A stretch of DNA of 64,000 nucleotides from Oceanihabitans gracilariae. GTDB taxonomy: Bacteria; Bacteroidota; Bacteroidia; Flavobacteriales; Flavobacteriaceae. Below, piece after piece: positions 18,310 through 26,494 of the stretch. Position 1 is the stretch's first letter. The number at the start of each line of letters is the position of its first letter. The DNA is taken from contig NZ_JBHULM010000007.1 of the NCBI RefSeq assembly GCF_042684485.1, positions 62,001 through 126,000 on the forward strand. Direction: 5' to 3'. The notes under the pieces were generated by a model. That model ran no database searches and had not been told where the DNA came from. It was given only the letters and a program-made list of their open reading frames with translations. A program made the position numbers and the translations under genes.

Positions 18310-18912
18310 TCATTCGTAAATTCTAATTATTTCGCCATTTCCTTTTCCGTTTACACTTCTTACATATCCGTTAATTACTTTTTTCATTGGTATCGGATTG
18401 TGTCCTGGAAAATAGTCTTTATACTTTTCATAAGCATCATCCACCATTCCAGAAGAAACAACATTTACTCTAATTCCGTTTTCAATTTCAAGTGCAACTG
18501 CTTGTACAAAACTATGAATTCCTCCATTTACCATTGACGCACTCGTTGTTTTTACAACTGGGTCGTCTGCCAAAATTCCTGTTGACAAAGTAATCGAACC
18601 ATTTGGATTTAAATAATTCTGGCCAATGCGTACAAGATTAACTTGTCCCATTAGTTTACTTTTCAGTCCGATATAATAATCGTCTTCAGAAAGTTTATTG
18701 AAATCGTCCCATTTTGCTTCTCCAGCGATACAAATTATAGCGTCCACTTTTCCAATCTTTTCAAACATTGATTGTATCGAACTACTATCAGCAATGTCAA
18801 CAGTTACGTCTCCATTGGTGCGCCCAGCAATTATTATTTCGTTCTTTTCTTTAAAATGTGAAACAACGGTTTTTCCTATTGTTCCGTTTCCTCCAATTAT
18901 TAAAATTTTCAT
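18310..18912 (-). CDS. Atypical short-chain dehydrogenase
   Basis: 200 residues with an N-terminal NAD(P)-binding motif GGNGTIGK (residues 7-14) and the later acidic and AGE-containing strands of an SDR fold. Where classical SDRs have YxxxK there is TSASMVNGGIHSF, so the catalytic Tyr and Lys are missing. This matches the roughly 200-residue atypical SDR subfamily, which may act differently or only bind cofactor. Last gene of an ArsR/CBU_0592/SDR block. Confidence 0.82.
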   Translation of the reverse strand: MKILIIGGNGTIGKTVVSHFKEKNEIIIAGRTNGDVTVDIADSSSIQSMFEKIGKVDAIICIAGEAKWDDFNKLSEDDYYIGLKSKLMGQVNLVRIGQNYLNPNGSITLSTGILADDPVVKTTSASMVNGGIHSFVQAVALEIENGIRVNVVSSGMVDDAYEKYKDYFPGHNPIPMKKVINGYVRSVNGKGNGEIIRIYE

Positions 18913-18935
18913 TGTTTTATTTTTAAGTTAAACAT

Positions 18936-19190
18936 TTAGTCTTGTTGCATTTCTCTTTTTTTTCTTGACTTATATATCGTTAAAGTTGCAATGACACTCC
19001 AAAGTAAATTAGTTGCAAATGGTGGAATAGCATTGTAGTAATAACAGTTTATGGCAATTAAAAGTCCTCCAAGCAAGTTTAAATACTTTCCATAGTCCAA
19101 ATATTTTTTGTTTTCGATTAGAGTTAGGGTATAGGCAAGGATTATCAATCCTGAACCTGACCAGCCTAATATGTCAATTAATAATGTCAT
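18936..19190 (-). CDS. CBU_0592-type small membrane protein
   Basis: 84 residues with three membrane helices: ILGWSGSGLIILAYTLTL, LNLLGGLLIAINCYYY and a third near residues 58-73. This matches the CBU_0592 family, whose function is unknown. It lies between the regulator gene and the SDR gene, with 23 and 44 bases between them, so one transcript is likely. Confidence 0.8.
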   Translation of the reverse strand: MTLLIDILGWSGSGLIILAYTLTLIENKKYLDYGKYLNLLGGLLIAINCYYYNAIPPFATNLLWSVIATLTIYKSRKKREMQQD

Positions 19191-19234
19191 AGTTTGTTAT
19201 ATTGCGAAATGTCGATATGTATTGTCAAATTTTT

Positions 19235-19537
19235 TTATTTTAGAAAATCCGTAAACTGTTTAATAGTCTCTTCGTTCCTTTTTAAATACGACCATTTTCC
19301 GTGTCTTGTTGCTATTAAAAGTCCACATTTTTCCATATTGGTCAAATATGTTGAAATAGTCGATTGAGATAGTTTCGTTTTTTCTTGAATATAAGTAACG
19401 CAAACACCATCATTAAAATGCTTTAATGTTTCGTGTGGTGGAAAGTGTTTCTCTGGTTCTTTCAACCATTCCAATATCTGAAATCTGATTTGGTTCGATA
19501 AACATTTACCAATTTCTGTTGCTATTTTCAAATTCAT
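19235..19537 (-). CDS. ArsR/SmtB-type winged-helix regulator
   Basis: 100 residues. An ArsR-like wHTH: the N-terminal helix with LSNQIRFQILEWL, then the recognition helix KTKLSQSTISTYLTNMEKCGLL and the beta wing ATRHGKWSYLKRN. No obvious metal-binding CxC motif in the alpha-3 position, so it may sense something other than metals or answer to redox. First gene of the three-gene block and probably its own regulator. Confidence 0.87.
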   Translation of the reverse strand: MNLKIATEIGKCLSNQIRFQILEWLKEPEKHFPPHETLKHFNDGVCVTYIQEKTKLSQSTISTYLTNMEKCGLLIATRHGKWSYLKRNEETIKQFTDFLK

Positions 19538-19616
19538 AAAGCAAACATATCTATAATTCTCAATATATAAAAATGAATTCGAGTTTTTGTTTGAAGCCCG
19601 ATGTTTTTTCAGCTTG

Positions 19617-19752
19617 TTGCAAACGGATTAGTGTAAGAATAGTTGCGGGTTAGCTTGCGAGGAATTTATTTAGTAAGTTCAGATGTAGCAAACACGCCAC
19701 TACCTTTGATTAAGCGCTAAACCGCAATTCTTTTTATGCATTGTTGGCAATA
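19617..19752 (-). repeat. attC-like site s12, divergent form
   Basis: TTGCAAAC (19617-19624) to GTTGGCAATA (19743-19752). The middle differs from the standard form (TTGCGAGGAATTTATTTAGTAA). The 20 bases before the core, TTTTTTCAGCTTGTTGCAA, also stand before site s14. Confidence 0.7.
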
Positions 19753-19755
19753 GTA

Positions 19756-20685
19756 CTATTTTATTTTAAGTGAAGTCTTATATATTTTACTTAATCCATT
19801 ATTACTTTCATTAATATATTTTCTAAATTCTGAAATAGTATCGAAATTTCTTGAATGTATATTATTTCTTTTGCTTGTAAAATATAAAATTTGGTTTTGT
19901 TCATCATAAAATGGGCAATATTCCATATACTTTGTGTTCACCGGAATTCCTAGATTTACAGCACTTTTCCAGTTTCCTTTTGTATCCTTCTTCGAAATAT
20001 ATAAATCCCCACTTCCTTGACCATCTTTTTCATTATATTTTGAATAGATTATGAAATCTTCTTTTTCTGAAATAAAAGCATTAAACTCATAGCCGGAACT
20101 GTTAATGTTTTTATCTAATAAAATAGGGTTTGAATATTTATCACCTTTCCATTCACAATAATAAATGTCATCTTTTCCAAAACCGTCAGGCGATACCATT
20201 GTAAAATATATATTTCCATTTTTACTGACAGAAGGATAAAACTCGTCTAATTCTGAATTAATTGGTTTTCCAATGTTTTTAGGTTTTGACCACAGCTCAT
20301 CTTTGTTATCTCTTTCAACATACCAAATATCAAAATCCTTTTTTTTATTAATAGAATCATTTAAAGGTCTATTAGATACAAAAAACAGTCGATTATTATC
20401 ATATGATAAAAAAGGCTCTAAATACATATATGAGTCACAAAAAGGTAATAATTCTGGTTTTGACCAACCATTTTTTTTCTTTTTAATATAAGCAAGTTGT
20501 GAAATTTCTTGATTAGGGCTTTGTACAGTAAAGAATGCTTCATTCCCATCTTTTGAAATACAAAAATCTCTTACATTAATAAATTGATTTAATGCTTTAT
20601 CAAATTGAGTAATTTTAGATTCATTCTGAGCTGATAATAAATTTGAAATAAGAATTAACAAAATTACTAATCTGATTTTTTTCAT
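19756..20685 (-). CDS. Exported PD40/TolB-like beta-propeller protein
   Basis: 309 residues: signal peptide MKKIRLVILLILISNLLSAQ, then WD40-like (PD40) blades, each with the FFxSNRP/FTSKRN-type strand (LSYDNNRLFFVSNRP, SVSKNGNIYFT, YDEQNQILYFTSKRN). Proteins of this kind are common in the Bacteroidota cell envelope and often bind OmpA-like or carbohydrate partners; the role here is unknown. Single-gene cassette with excellent ends: GTTGGCAATA/TATTGCCAAC, and 15 of 16 bases pair if the word is extended. Confidence 0.82.
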   Translation of the reverse strand: MKKIRLVILLILISNLLSAQNESKITQFDKALNQFINVRDFCISKDGNEAFFTVQSPNQEISQLAYIKKKKNGWSKPELLPFCDSYMYLEPFLSYDNNRLFFVSNRPLNDSINKKKDFDIWYVERDNKDELWSKPKNIGKPINSELDEFYPSVSKNGNIYFTMVSPDGFGKDDIYYCEWKGDKYSNPILLDKNINSSGYEFNAFISEKEDFIIYSKYNEKDGQGSGDLYISKKDTKGNWKSAVNLGIPVNTKYMEYCPFYDEQNQILYFTSKRNNIHSRNFDTISEFRKYINESNNGLSKIYKTSLKIK

Positions 20686-20708
20686 TATTGAAGTTCTTTT
20701 AAAAGTAT

Positions 20709-20844
20709 TATTGCCAACGGTCTTGTATATAAAAAGTAGCAGATTTATGTGTACTAATTTTCAGTTTAAAACAAAGATAGCAGAAAAGAACTAAACTTTA
20801 AGTTTTGCTCTTAACTGCTATTTTTTATATACGTTGTAGGCAAG
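20709..20844 (-). repeat. attC-like site s13, structurally conserved but divergent
   Basis: TATTGCCAAC (20709-20718) to GTAGGCAAG (20836-20844). The middle sequence is new, but AAAAAGTAGCAG near the left pairs with CTGCTATTTTTT near the right, so the stem is kept with different bases. Confidence 0.65.
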
Positions 20845-20912
20845 TGCTTTATTTAATTCACTCTTTTGATGTATAGATGATTTTTTTTAATAAAATTAGT
20901 TTTCAAGTTATT

Positions 20913-21863
20913 TTAAAATGGAGCATAGGTGTCTTTGGGTTCGTTTGGGACACTCCAACGTTGGCGAGCGGTAATGTTTTCTGATTCAACTTTATCTGCC
21001 GATTTAGCAAAATTACCATAACTATTAGCTCCTCCTTGCGGTATTTGCATACGGTCTCCATATAACCATACAACTAAGTTGCTGCGCTGACCACTGGTTA
21101 TTGGATGTGTTGCATGTGGCACATTACCTCTATGAATGATAGCTTTTCCAGGCTCAAAACTAGTTTGGACAGTTCTTCCTGTGGTTTTATCATGAAAATC
21201 AACTTGTGAACCTGTAAAAGGCTCGTCAGGTAAGTTGATATTGATATTTAGAGTAGCAGATGAAGCATCGGTATGTGCGTGCAAGTCCTTATCCTTATCA
21301 GGATTGTATTGAATAGAAAAACCAAAAGTTTGGCTATCGTAGCCGTAAGTGCCCAATAACAAGCGTGCAATTGGTCGCATATAGCGATTCATCATATCGT
21401 TATAAAAAGCTTGAAAATAAGGTGCTGCAAGATGTCCTTCGGAACGTGGGTCGAGCATAACTCCATAACGATTTAATTGTATGCCGTAAGGTGCACGTTT
21501 CGGAATTTGTGAATTTGCCACAGCTTCTAAATAATTACGAAACTCTGCCAAGCGTTCAACATCAAAAAATTGTGCGGTATAAACTCCTGGAATAATTTCT
21601 TCCCATAAATCGGCAACAGCATTTTCTTTTTCTGGATTTTCCCAAGCATCTTTAATTGCTCTTCGTAAGCGTGGGTCAAGCAAAGTTTCATCAGGAACTA
21701 ATAAATCGCCTTTGTTTTTTATTTCCCATTCTACCCAAGCACTTTCTAGTAATGCTCTGTTGCTTTTCCAAAAATGTGACACAGAAGGTTCACGGTTTAA
21801 GGAGGCTTCTCTAGAGGGTAGTGTTAGTGAACGCGCTTGCTCAAGTGTATTGTTAATTGTCAT
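20913..21863 (-). CDS. 2-oxoglutarate/Fe(II)-type oxygenase family protein
   Basis: 316 residues. The iron triad is visible as HAHTD (about residues 196-200) and the later histidine in RGNVPHATHP, with the 2-oxoglutarate-binding arginine in GQRSNLVVW. This is the double-stranded beta-helix arrangement of prolyl-4-hydroxylase-like enzymes. It overlaps the following SDR gene by 11 bases and heads a group of redox genes, suggesting a small-molecule modification pathway; the substrate is unknown. Its Gly/Arg-rich sequence is less AT-biased than neighbouring cassettes, a possible sign of a different source. Confidence 0.8.
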   Translation of the reverse strand: MTINNTLEQARSLTLPSREASLNREPSVSHFWKSNRALLESAWVEWEIKNKGDLLVPDETLLDPRLRRAIKDAWENPEKENAVADLWEEIIPGVYTAQFFDVERLAEFRNYLEAVANSQIPKRAPYGIQLNRYGVMLDPRSEGHLAAPYFQAFYNDMMNRYMRPIARLLLGTYGYDSQTFGFSIQYNPDKDKDLHAHTDASSATLNININLPDEPFTGSQVDFHDKTTGRTVQTSFEPGKAIIHRGNVPHATHPITSGQRSNLVVWLYGDRMQIPQGGANSYGNFAKSADKVESENITARQRWSVPNEPKDTYAPF

Positions 21864-22656
21864 AATTTAAAATTTGGTTTGTTTGAGCAAGTAATTCATT
21901 GATTTTCATTTGATTGTATGCGTCATTATGTGCTTCAGAAAAAACACCTTTGTCATTATCGAAGTACTTACCTGAATTCTTGTTGTGATTTGTAGAAAGG
22001 GCTAATTCATATAATATATCAGCTCCCTTTTCGGCAGGAGACCAATGTTGTCCATAGGCTTCATTTGCCATACGCGTGTTTAATAAGGAACCAGGATTTA
22101 CTGCTATGGTTACAATATTTGCGTTTTCTTTTGCAAAATTAAAACTCCACATAGTTAAAGCTAATTTACTTTGAGAATAGGCGGCATTGTTTGAAATTTC
22201 TTCTGTGCCTGCTAAAGCACCCATAGAAACTGTAGATTGTGCTGCCGAACTTAAATTAATGACTCTGGGCGAATTACTATTTTTAATAACTGGTAACAAT
22301 CCGTTTGTAAGTAGGTAAGGAGCAAAATAATTTACGGCAAATCGTAAATCTAAATTATCTTGATTTTTTTGTATTTTACTTTTAAGCACTCCTGCATTAT
22401 TTATTAAAATATCAATAGATGAAAATTCACTTGATATCTCTGCAATCATTTTTTTAACACTATTAGAATCTGAAAAATCAGATACAAAACCACTTACCTT
22501 ATCATTGAAAGTTTTTTCTTTAATTTCTGAAATGGTATTTTTCAACTTCTCAGCATTTCTTCCGTGTAAAAGTAGTTGGTGACCTTCTTTGGCAAGTTTG
22601 ATTGCTGTTAGCTTACCAATTCCATCTGTACTTCCTGTGATTAATATTTTTTTCAT
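21853..22656 (-). CDS. Short-chain dehydrogenase/reductase
   Basis: 267 residues, a classical SDR: TGSTDGIGK cofactor loop (residues 7-15), NNAG (about 88-91), catalytic Ser in NLSSAAQS, and the YSQSK active-site Tyr and Lys near 160. The arginine after the first strand (LLHGRN) favours NADPH. The order along the transcript is nitroreductase, cupin, SDR, oxygenase, with gaps of 10 and 2 bases and an 11-base overlap, so all four are probably one operon. Confidence 0.9.
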   Translation of the reverse strand: MKKILITGSTDGIGKLTAIKLAKEGHQLLLHGRNAEKLKNTISEIKEKTFNDKVSGFVSDFSDSNSVKKMIAEISSEFSSIDILINNAGVLKSKIQKNQDNLDLRFAVNYFAPYLLTNGLLPVIKNSNSPRVINLSSAAQSTVSMGALAGTEEISNNAAYSQSKLALTMWSFNFAKENANIVTIAVNPGSLLNTRMANEAYGQHWSPAEKGADILYELALSTNHNKNSGKYFDNDKGVFSEAHNDAYNQMKINELLAQTNQILNYDN

Positions 22657-22658
22657 TG

Positions 22659-23516
22659 TTAATCAATTTTAATACTATCATTTGTTCTGATGTAAATTAA
22701 AGCTTCTTCCCTTGTTGAAATTTGGTGAATACTATTTCCAGTGGATTCAAAATAACTTCCAGCGTCTAAGTTGGTTGAAGCATTGGCATTAGGCATTTTA
22801 TAATCAACATTCCCATCTATAATAACTCCATAAAAAACACTTCCGTTACTGTGAATGTTCCCTTTAAAATTTTTAGGTAGTTTCACCAAAACGCCACGAA
22901 TATTAGCTGCATTTTTCCATAAAAAACTGATTTTGGATTGATTATTTGTTACAATCCAATTTGTTTGGGTGTTGTCAAGCCAAACAATATTAGAAGCGTC
23001 CATATTAATTGGACGTTCGCCATTATCAAAAGATTCCGTTGTTGGTTTTACTAAATATGGTCCGTTATCGATTTCGATATAAGCCATTGTTCCTTCTCCT
23101 TTGGCAGAAGTAATATGCGATTCTCCAGCAGGTTGTGTCCAAAATGAGCCTACAGGCATCCACATATTTTCGGCTTCTGGGTCGTCATTATGTATTAACC
23201 CTTTCATTACAATTGCACGATATGTTACATTATGAATGTGTGGAGGCGATGAAAATCCATCTACAAATTTCCCTATATATCCTGTTGGAATTTCGGCTTT
23301 TCTATTTCCCCAAATTGTTCCAGCCAGAGGACTTTTATCTCCTCGTGCTGGGTTCATTTGTTCCCAAATGATATCAGCACTTAAACCAATTTTATTGGTT
23401 GGGTTTTCTATAGATTCGGAAACAGTATTTTCTGTTGTTTTTTCTTCTGACTTCGAATTGTTGCACGAAACAAGAAACCCTAGAATTAAGATTAAATAAG
23501 TGATTGATTTCATCAT
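22659..23516 (-). CDS. Lipoprotein with DUF4437 (cupin) domain
   Basis: 285 residues. A lipoprotein signal (LVSC, Cys18) leads to two cupin-like halves: residues about 50-155 with SSPPHIHNVTYRAIVMKG and 180-285 with HSNGSVFYGVIIDG. Metal-binding histidines are visible in PPHIHN and probably HITS. DUF4437 proteins resemble ChrR-type anti-sigma cupins but lack the N-terminal sigma-binding part. It sits between the nitroreductase and the SDR in the same transcript. Confidence 0.82.
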   Translation of the reverse strand: MMKSITYLILILGFLVSCNNSKSEEKTTENTVSESIENPTNKIGLSADIIWEQMNPARGDKSPLAGTIWGNRKAEIPTGYIGKFVDGFSSPPHIHNVTYRAIVMKGLIHNDDPEAENMWMPVGSFWTQPAGESHITSAKGEGTMAYIEIDNGPYLVKPTTESFDNGERPINMDASNIVWLDNTQTNWIVTNNQSKISFLWKNAANIRGVLVKLPKNFKGNIHSNGSVFYGVIIDGNVDYKMPNANASTNLDAGSYFESTGNSIHQISTREEALIYIRTNDSIKID

Positions 23517-23526
23517 TTTCTTTTTT

Positions 23527-24186
23527 TTATATTGTTGTTATTATTTCACTTTCTGGCAATCTAGATTTTGGTGTTTTTTCGGTAGAGTTAAAATCAGAAG
23601 TTGCTCTATAACCTAGAGAAACAGCTACTAAAGAAGTATAGCCTTTTTCTCTTAACCCAAATTCTTCGTCTAACGCTTTTACATCAATACCTTCCATTGG
23701 TGTAGCATCAATTCCAAGAGTTGCAACTCCTAATAAAAAGCTTCCTATGTTTAAATATACTTGCTTTTCCATCCAATGATTCAAGTCTTTTAAATCAAAT
23801 TTATGAATTCCTGCAAATGCTTTTACAGCACCTAAAAATCCGTTTTTAATATCTTCATTCGGAAATCTCCCGTTTTTATCTTCTGTATCTGCAATATGTT
23901 GAAAATACTTTTCATCAGCATCAATTTTGGAACAAAACAGAACAACAGCTGATGCATTTAATACTTTTGGTTCGTTAAAATGAAAAAATCCTTGTGTTCC
24001 TTTTGCCATTCTTTCTTTTCCTTCTTTGGTTTCAGCAATTATAAAATGCCAAGGTTGTAAGTTGACGCTTGATGGACTCATTCTTAATAAATTTTTCACT
24101 TCCTTCATATCTGATTTAGATATTTTTTTACTTGGATCAAATTCTTTGGTTGTGTATCTCCAGTTAAGAGTTTCTTTTAAGTTCAT
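23527..24186 (-). CDS. NfsB-like NAD(P)H nitroreductase
   Basis: 219 residues, full length for the oxygen-insensitive nitroreductase family. FMN-contacting segments are RYTTKEFDP at the N-terminus, SPSSVNLQPWHF (about 39-50) and the C-terminal GYTSLVAVSLGYRA. NfsB-like enzymes reduce nitroaromatics, quinones and flavins as dimers. Its start faces the HxlR-type regulator gene across a 221-base promoter region with palindromic TATAGTT boxes, the usual layout for an HxlR-controlled stress reductase. Confidence 0.9.
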   Translation of the reverse strand: MNLKETLNWRYTTKEFDPSKKISKSDMKEVKNLLRMSPSSVNLQPWHFIIAETKEGKERMAKGTQGFFHFNEPKVLNASAVVLFCSKIDADEKYFQHIADTEDKNGRFPNEDIKNGFLGAVKAFAGIHKFDLKDLNHWMEKQVYLNIGSFLLGVATLGIDATPMEGIDVKALDEEFGLREKGYTSLVAVSLGYRATSDFNSTEKTPKSRLPESEIITTI

Positions 24187-24328
24187 TTGTTGTTGTTTTA
24201 ATTAACTATCATTTTTATAGTGACAAAATTAAGTATAGTTATTAAATCTTAAAATAACGGTCAAAAATGATAGTATAAATAACTATATGTAACATACTGT
24301 ATGTTAGAATGTTGTGAGATGAAAAAAT

Positions 24329-24347
24329 AACTATAAAAAGTATAGTT
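24329..24347. promoter_or_regulatory. Palindromic operator AACTATA-N5-TATAGTT
   Basis: AACTATAAAAAGTATAGTT is a perfect 7-bp inverted repeat with a 5-base spacer, overlapping the -33 region of the HxlR gene promoter. Related words TATAGTTATT (24234-24243) and ATAACTATA (24280-24288) lie in the same gap. It is the natural binding site for the neighbouring regulator. Confidence 0.6.
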
Positions 24348-24376
24348 GTATAATTAAATATAGTATTATACTTTTG
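24346..24376 (+). promoter_or_regulatory. Bacteroidota-type promoter of the HxlR regulator gene
   Basis: TTG at 24346-24348, then 20 bases, then TACTTTTG at 24369-24376, an exact fit to the TTG-N20-TAnnTTTG pattern of the Bacteroidota housekeeping sigma factor. The gene start at 24408 lies about 25 bases after the expected transcription start. Confidence 0.65.
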
Positions 24377-24407
24377 TATTTATAAAGTGTAATTAATAAA
24401 GTGTTTT

Positions 24408-24740
24408 ATGCATAAATTTAATGGAAGAGAATACCCTTGCTGTGCAAGTCTTACAATGGGAATTATTGGTGGAAAGTGGAAAACAGTAATTTTATACCAC
24501 TTGATTGGAAAGACTTTGCGTTATAATGAATTAAGAAAAGAAATGCCATCTGTAACGGAACGCACTTTAAGCTTACAGTTAAAGACTTTGGAAGAGGATG
24601 GAATAATAAAAAGAAAGGTTTATACCTCCAAACCACCTTTAAAAGTTGAATATTCACTAACTGATTTGGGTAAAACTTTAATTCCGTTAATTCAATCTAT
24701 TGCAGAATGGGGTGATTCTGTAGTTGAAAAATATTCTTAG
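24408..24740 (+). CDS. HxlR family winged-helix regulator
   Basis: 110 residues. A typical HxlR protein: the conserved cysteine in the N-terminal YPCCASLTMGIIGGKWK (residues about 9-25), the recognition helix MPSVTERTLSLQLKTLEEDG, and the wing KPPLKVEYSLTDLG. Many HxlR proteins sense quinones, aldehydes or disulfide stress through the N-terminal Cys. It is the only cassette-array gene on the + strand and is divergent from the nitroreductase operon, which it probably represses. Confidence 0.9.
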   Translation: MHKFNGREYPCCASLTMGIIGGKWKTVILYHLIGKTLRYNELRKEMPSVTERTLSLQLKTLEEDGIIKRKVYTSKPPLKVEYSLTDLGKTLIPLIQSIAEWGDSVVEKYS

Positions 24741-24760
24741 CTGATGGTTTTTTCAGCTTG

Positions 24761-24894
24761 TTGCAACGGGTTTGTATAAGAATAGTTTCGGTTTTGTGTG
24801 CGAGGATTTTCCGCAGTAAAATCAGACGTAACAAACGTGCAACGACAATTGAATTTAGCACAAAATAGCAATTTTTTATATACGTTGTTGTGCA
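24761..24894 (-). repeat. attC-like site s14, class with a GATTTTCC/AAAATC stem
   Basis: TTGCAAC (24761-24767) to GTTGTGCA (24887-24894). The middle is the second class: GTGCGAGGATTTTCCGC, ACGTAACAAACGTGCAACGA and TTTAGCACAAAATAGCAA, shared with s15, s18 and s33. Confidence 0.72.
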
Positions 24895-24901
24895 TCGTAT
24901 T

Positions 24902-25534
24902 TTATTTTAATTTCGGGATTGCTTGTTCTATTAAATCCGCATTTCTTGTTGCTTGGTCATTTAAAGATAAATAATGAATAGCTAATATTAATTGGATATT
25001 CGGGTCATTCAAGTCAAAATATTTTTTGCTTTTTAGCACTTGCCAATATTGGATATCAAATCCATTAAAATCGCCACTTCCTTGAATTTTTTCCGCATAT
25101 TTAGCAATTCTCTGATTAGTTTTTCCTAATTCTACTAAATATTTTATGTATTTACCTTTTGTGACGGCACAAAGGTCTTTTGCTTTTGTTTCACTTGGAT
25201 AGTAGGTTGATTCGCAAAACATCCAAATTTCATTAAAAGTTGATTTTGATATTTCATTATATAACTCTTTTTGTTTCTCAAAGTCAATATTTTTCCAAAA
25301 CCCATTTCCAGTAGCTTCTAAATATTCGTGAGGTGTTCGTTCGTAACAAGTTTTGAAGTCGGAATCCATATGTAAACACATTTCTGACTTGAAAAATTCT
25401 GTTATTTTATTCAAATCAGCTATCTGTTCTGCCGTGAAACTTTTGTTCAGTTCAGTCGCAGAATATTGAGATTTACAAGAGAAACTCAATTGTATAATTA
25501 TAACTCCAAATATGAATATTATCGTTTTTCTCAT
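24902..25534 (-). CDS. Hypothetical lipoprotein
   Basis: About 210 residues from the start at 25534 (MRKTIIFIFGVIIIQLSFSC, lipobox SFSC); the three codons before it lie in the core of s15. The mature protein is helical, with several cysteines (SEMCLHMDSDFKTCYE, WMFCEST, KDLCAV) that could form disulfides in the periplasm. No family recognised. Single-gene cassette with ends GTTGTGCA/TGCACAAC. Confidence 0.72.
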   Translation of the reverse strand: MRKTIIFIFGVIIIQLSFSCKSQYSATELNKSFTAEQIADLNKITEFFKSEMCLHMDSDFKTCYERTPHEYLEATGNGFWKNIDFEKQKELYNEISKSTFNEIWMFCESTYYPSETKAKDLCAVTKGKYIKYLVELGKTNQRIAKYAEKIQGSGDFNGFDIQYWQVLKSKKYFDLNDPNIQLILAIHYLSLNDQATRNADLIEQAIPKLK

Positions 25535-25536
25535 AT

Positions 25537-25672
25537 TTTGCACAACGGGTTTGTAAAAGAATAGTTTCGGTTTTGTGTGCGAGGATTTTCTGAATGAAAA
25601 TCAGACGTAACAAAACTGCAACGACCTTTGGTTAAGTACTAATTAAGCAATTATTTTATATGGTGTTGCCAA
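25537..25672 (-). repeat. attC-like site s15, GATTTTC class
   Basis: TTTGCACAAC (25537-25546) to GTTGCCAA (25665-25672), middle nearly identical to s14 (TTTCGGTTTTGTGTGCGAGG). Confidence 0.72.
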
Positions 25673-25678
25673 TTGGCT

Positions 25679-26257
25679 TTATTTCATTATTTCAGTCAGA
25701 TAAACGATTCCGAAAATCCAACCAACATAGAGTAGAGTATAAGTTAGCGAGTAAACTGCTGAAATTCCAATATCTCCTCTTGTGTCTTTTGATTTATTAA
25801 AAACGAATTTTAATGCCCTGAAAAAAATCCAATACAACATTGCTAAAATAATAAAAAGCGAAAACCAAAAAACGGCTTCCAAAACGACTAGTAATAGAAT
25901 TATCAAAATTGTCATTATGATCCACAAGATAATTGATAAGATTAATCCACCAATTCCATCACCAACTTCAATTGAAGGTGTGTCGAAAGTTGGTGAAGCA
26001 TTTCCCATTATATCACCACGTTTAAAATTCCTATATTTTGGAAAATTGTCAATCAATCCAATTCCTTTATAAAGTCCATAAGTCATAAATAAGAATAGCG
26101 ATATTGCTATAATTCCTAAAGACAAGTATAGATTTGAAGTCAGACTTCGATTGTAATTTATTCCAGTTAAATAAACAGTCAGAATTGTAATTCCGATTAC
26201 GAGTAATGAAACTATGAAAACGGATTTTCCTTTTAAATAATTCTGTTTAATTTTCAA
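25679..26257 (-). CDS. Hypothetical inner-membrane protein, Yip1/DUF-like
   Basis: 192 residues with five hydrophobic helices (about 13-33, 40-63, 105-125, 128-150 and 170-190) and a hydrophilic loop KYRNFKRGDIMGNASPTFD between helices two and three. No catalytic motif is visible and no family is assigned. Single-gene cassette; ends GTTGCCAA/TTGGCAAC. Confidence 0.7.
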   Translation of the reverse strand: MKIKQNYLKGKSVFIVSLLVIGITILTVYLTGINYNRSLTSNLYLSLGIIAISLFLFMTYGLYKGIGLIDNFPKYRNFKRGDIMGNASPTFDTPSIEVGDGIGGLILSIILWIIMTILIILLLVVLEAVFWFSLFIILAMLYWIFFRALKFVFNKSKDTRGDIGISAVYSLTYTLLYVGWIFGIVYLTEIMK

Positions 26258-26280
26258 TTCAGAGGTTTTTGGTCAGTTTG

Positions 26281-26482
26281 TTGGCAACGGTCTTGTATAT
26301 GGCTCTTAGCGTGTAAATTAGCGATAAATATTCGGATTAAGTACAAGCCAGATTTTTAAATTTTACTATTCCTCTTTTTCTTTGGAAATCATCAAATTTA
26401 AAAATTTGGCGACTTTCCAAAAACACCTTAACTTCGATCAAGTAACTGATTTGGTTATGAGTTATGTATGGTGTTTAGCAAC
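26281..26482 (-). repeat. attC-like site s16 with an alternative long hairpin
   Basis: TTGGCAAC (26281-26288) to GTTTAGCAAC (26473-26482), 202 bases. The middle holds an inverted repeat CCAGATTTTTAAATTT (26348-26363) against AAATTTAAAAATTTGG (26394-26409), 15 of 16 bases paired, replacing the usual apical hairpin. Confidence 0.6.
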
Positions 26483-26494
26483 GTGCTTTTGCTA

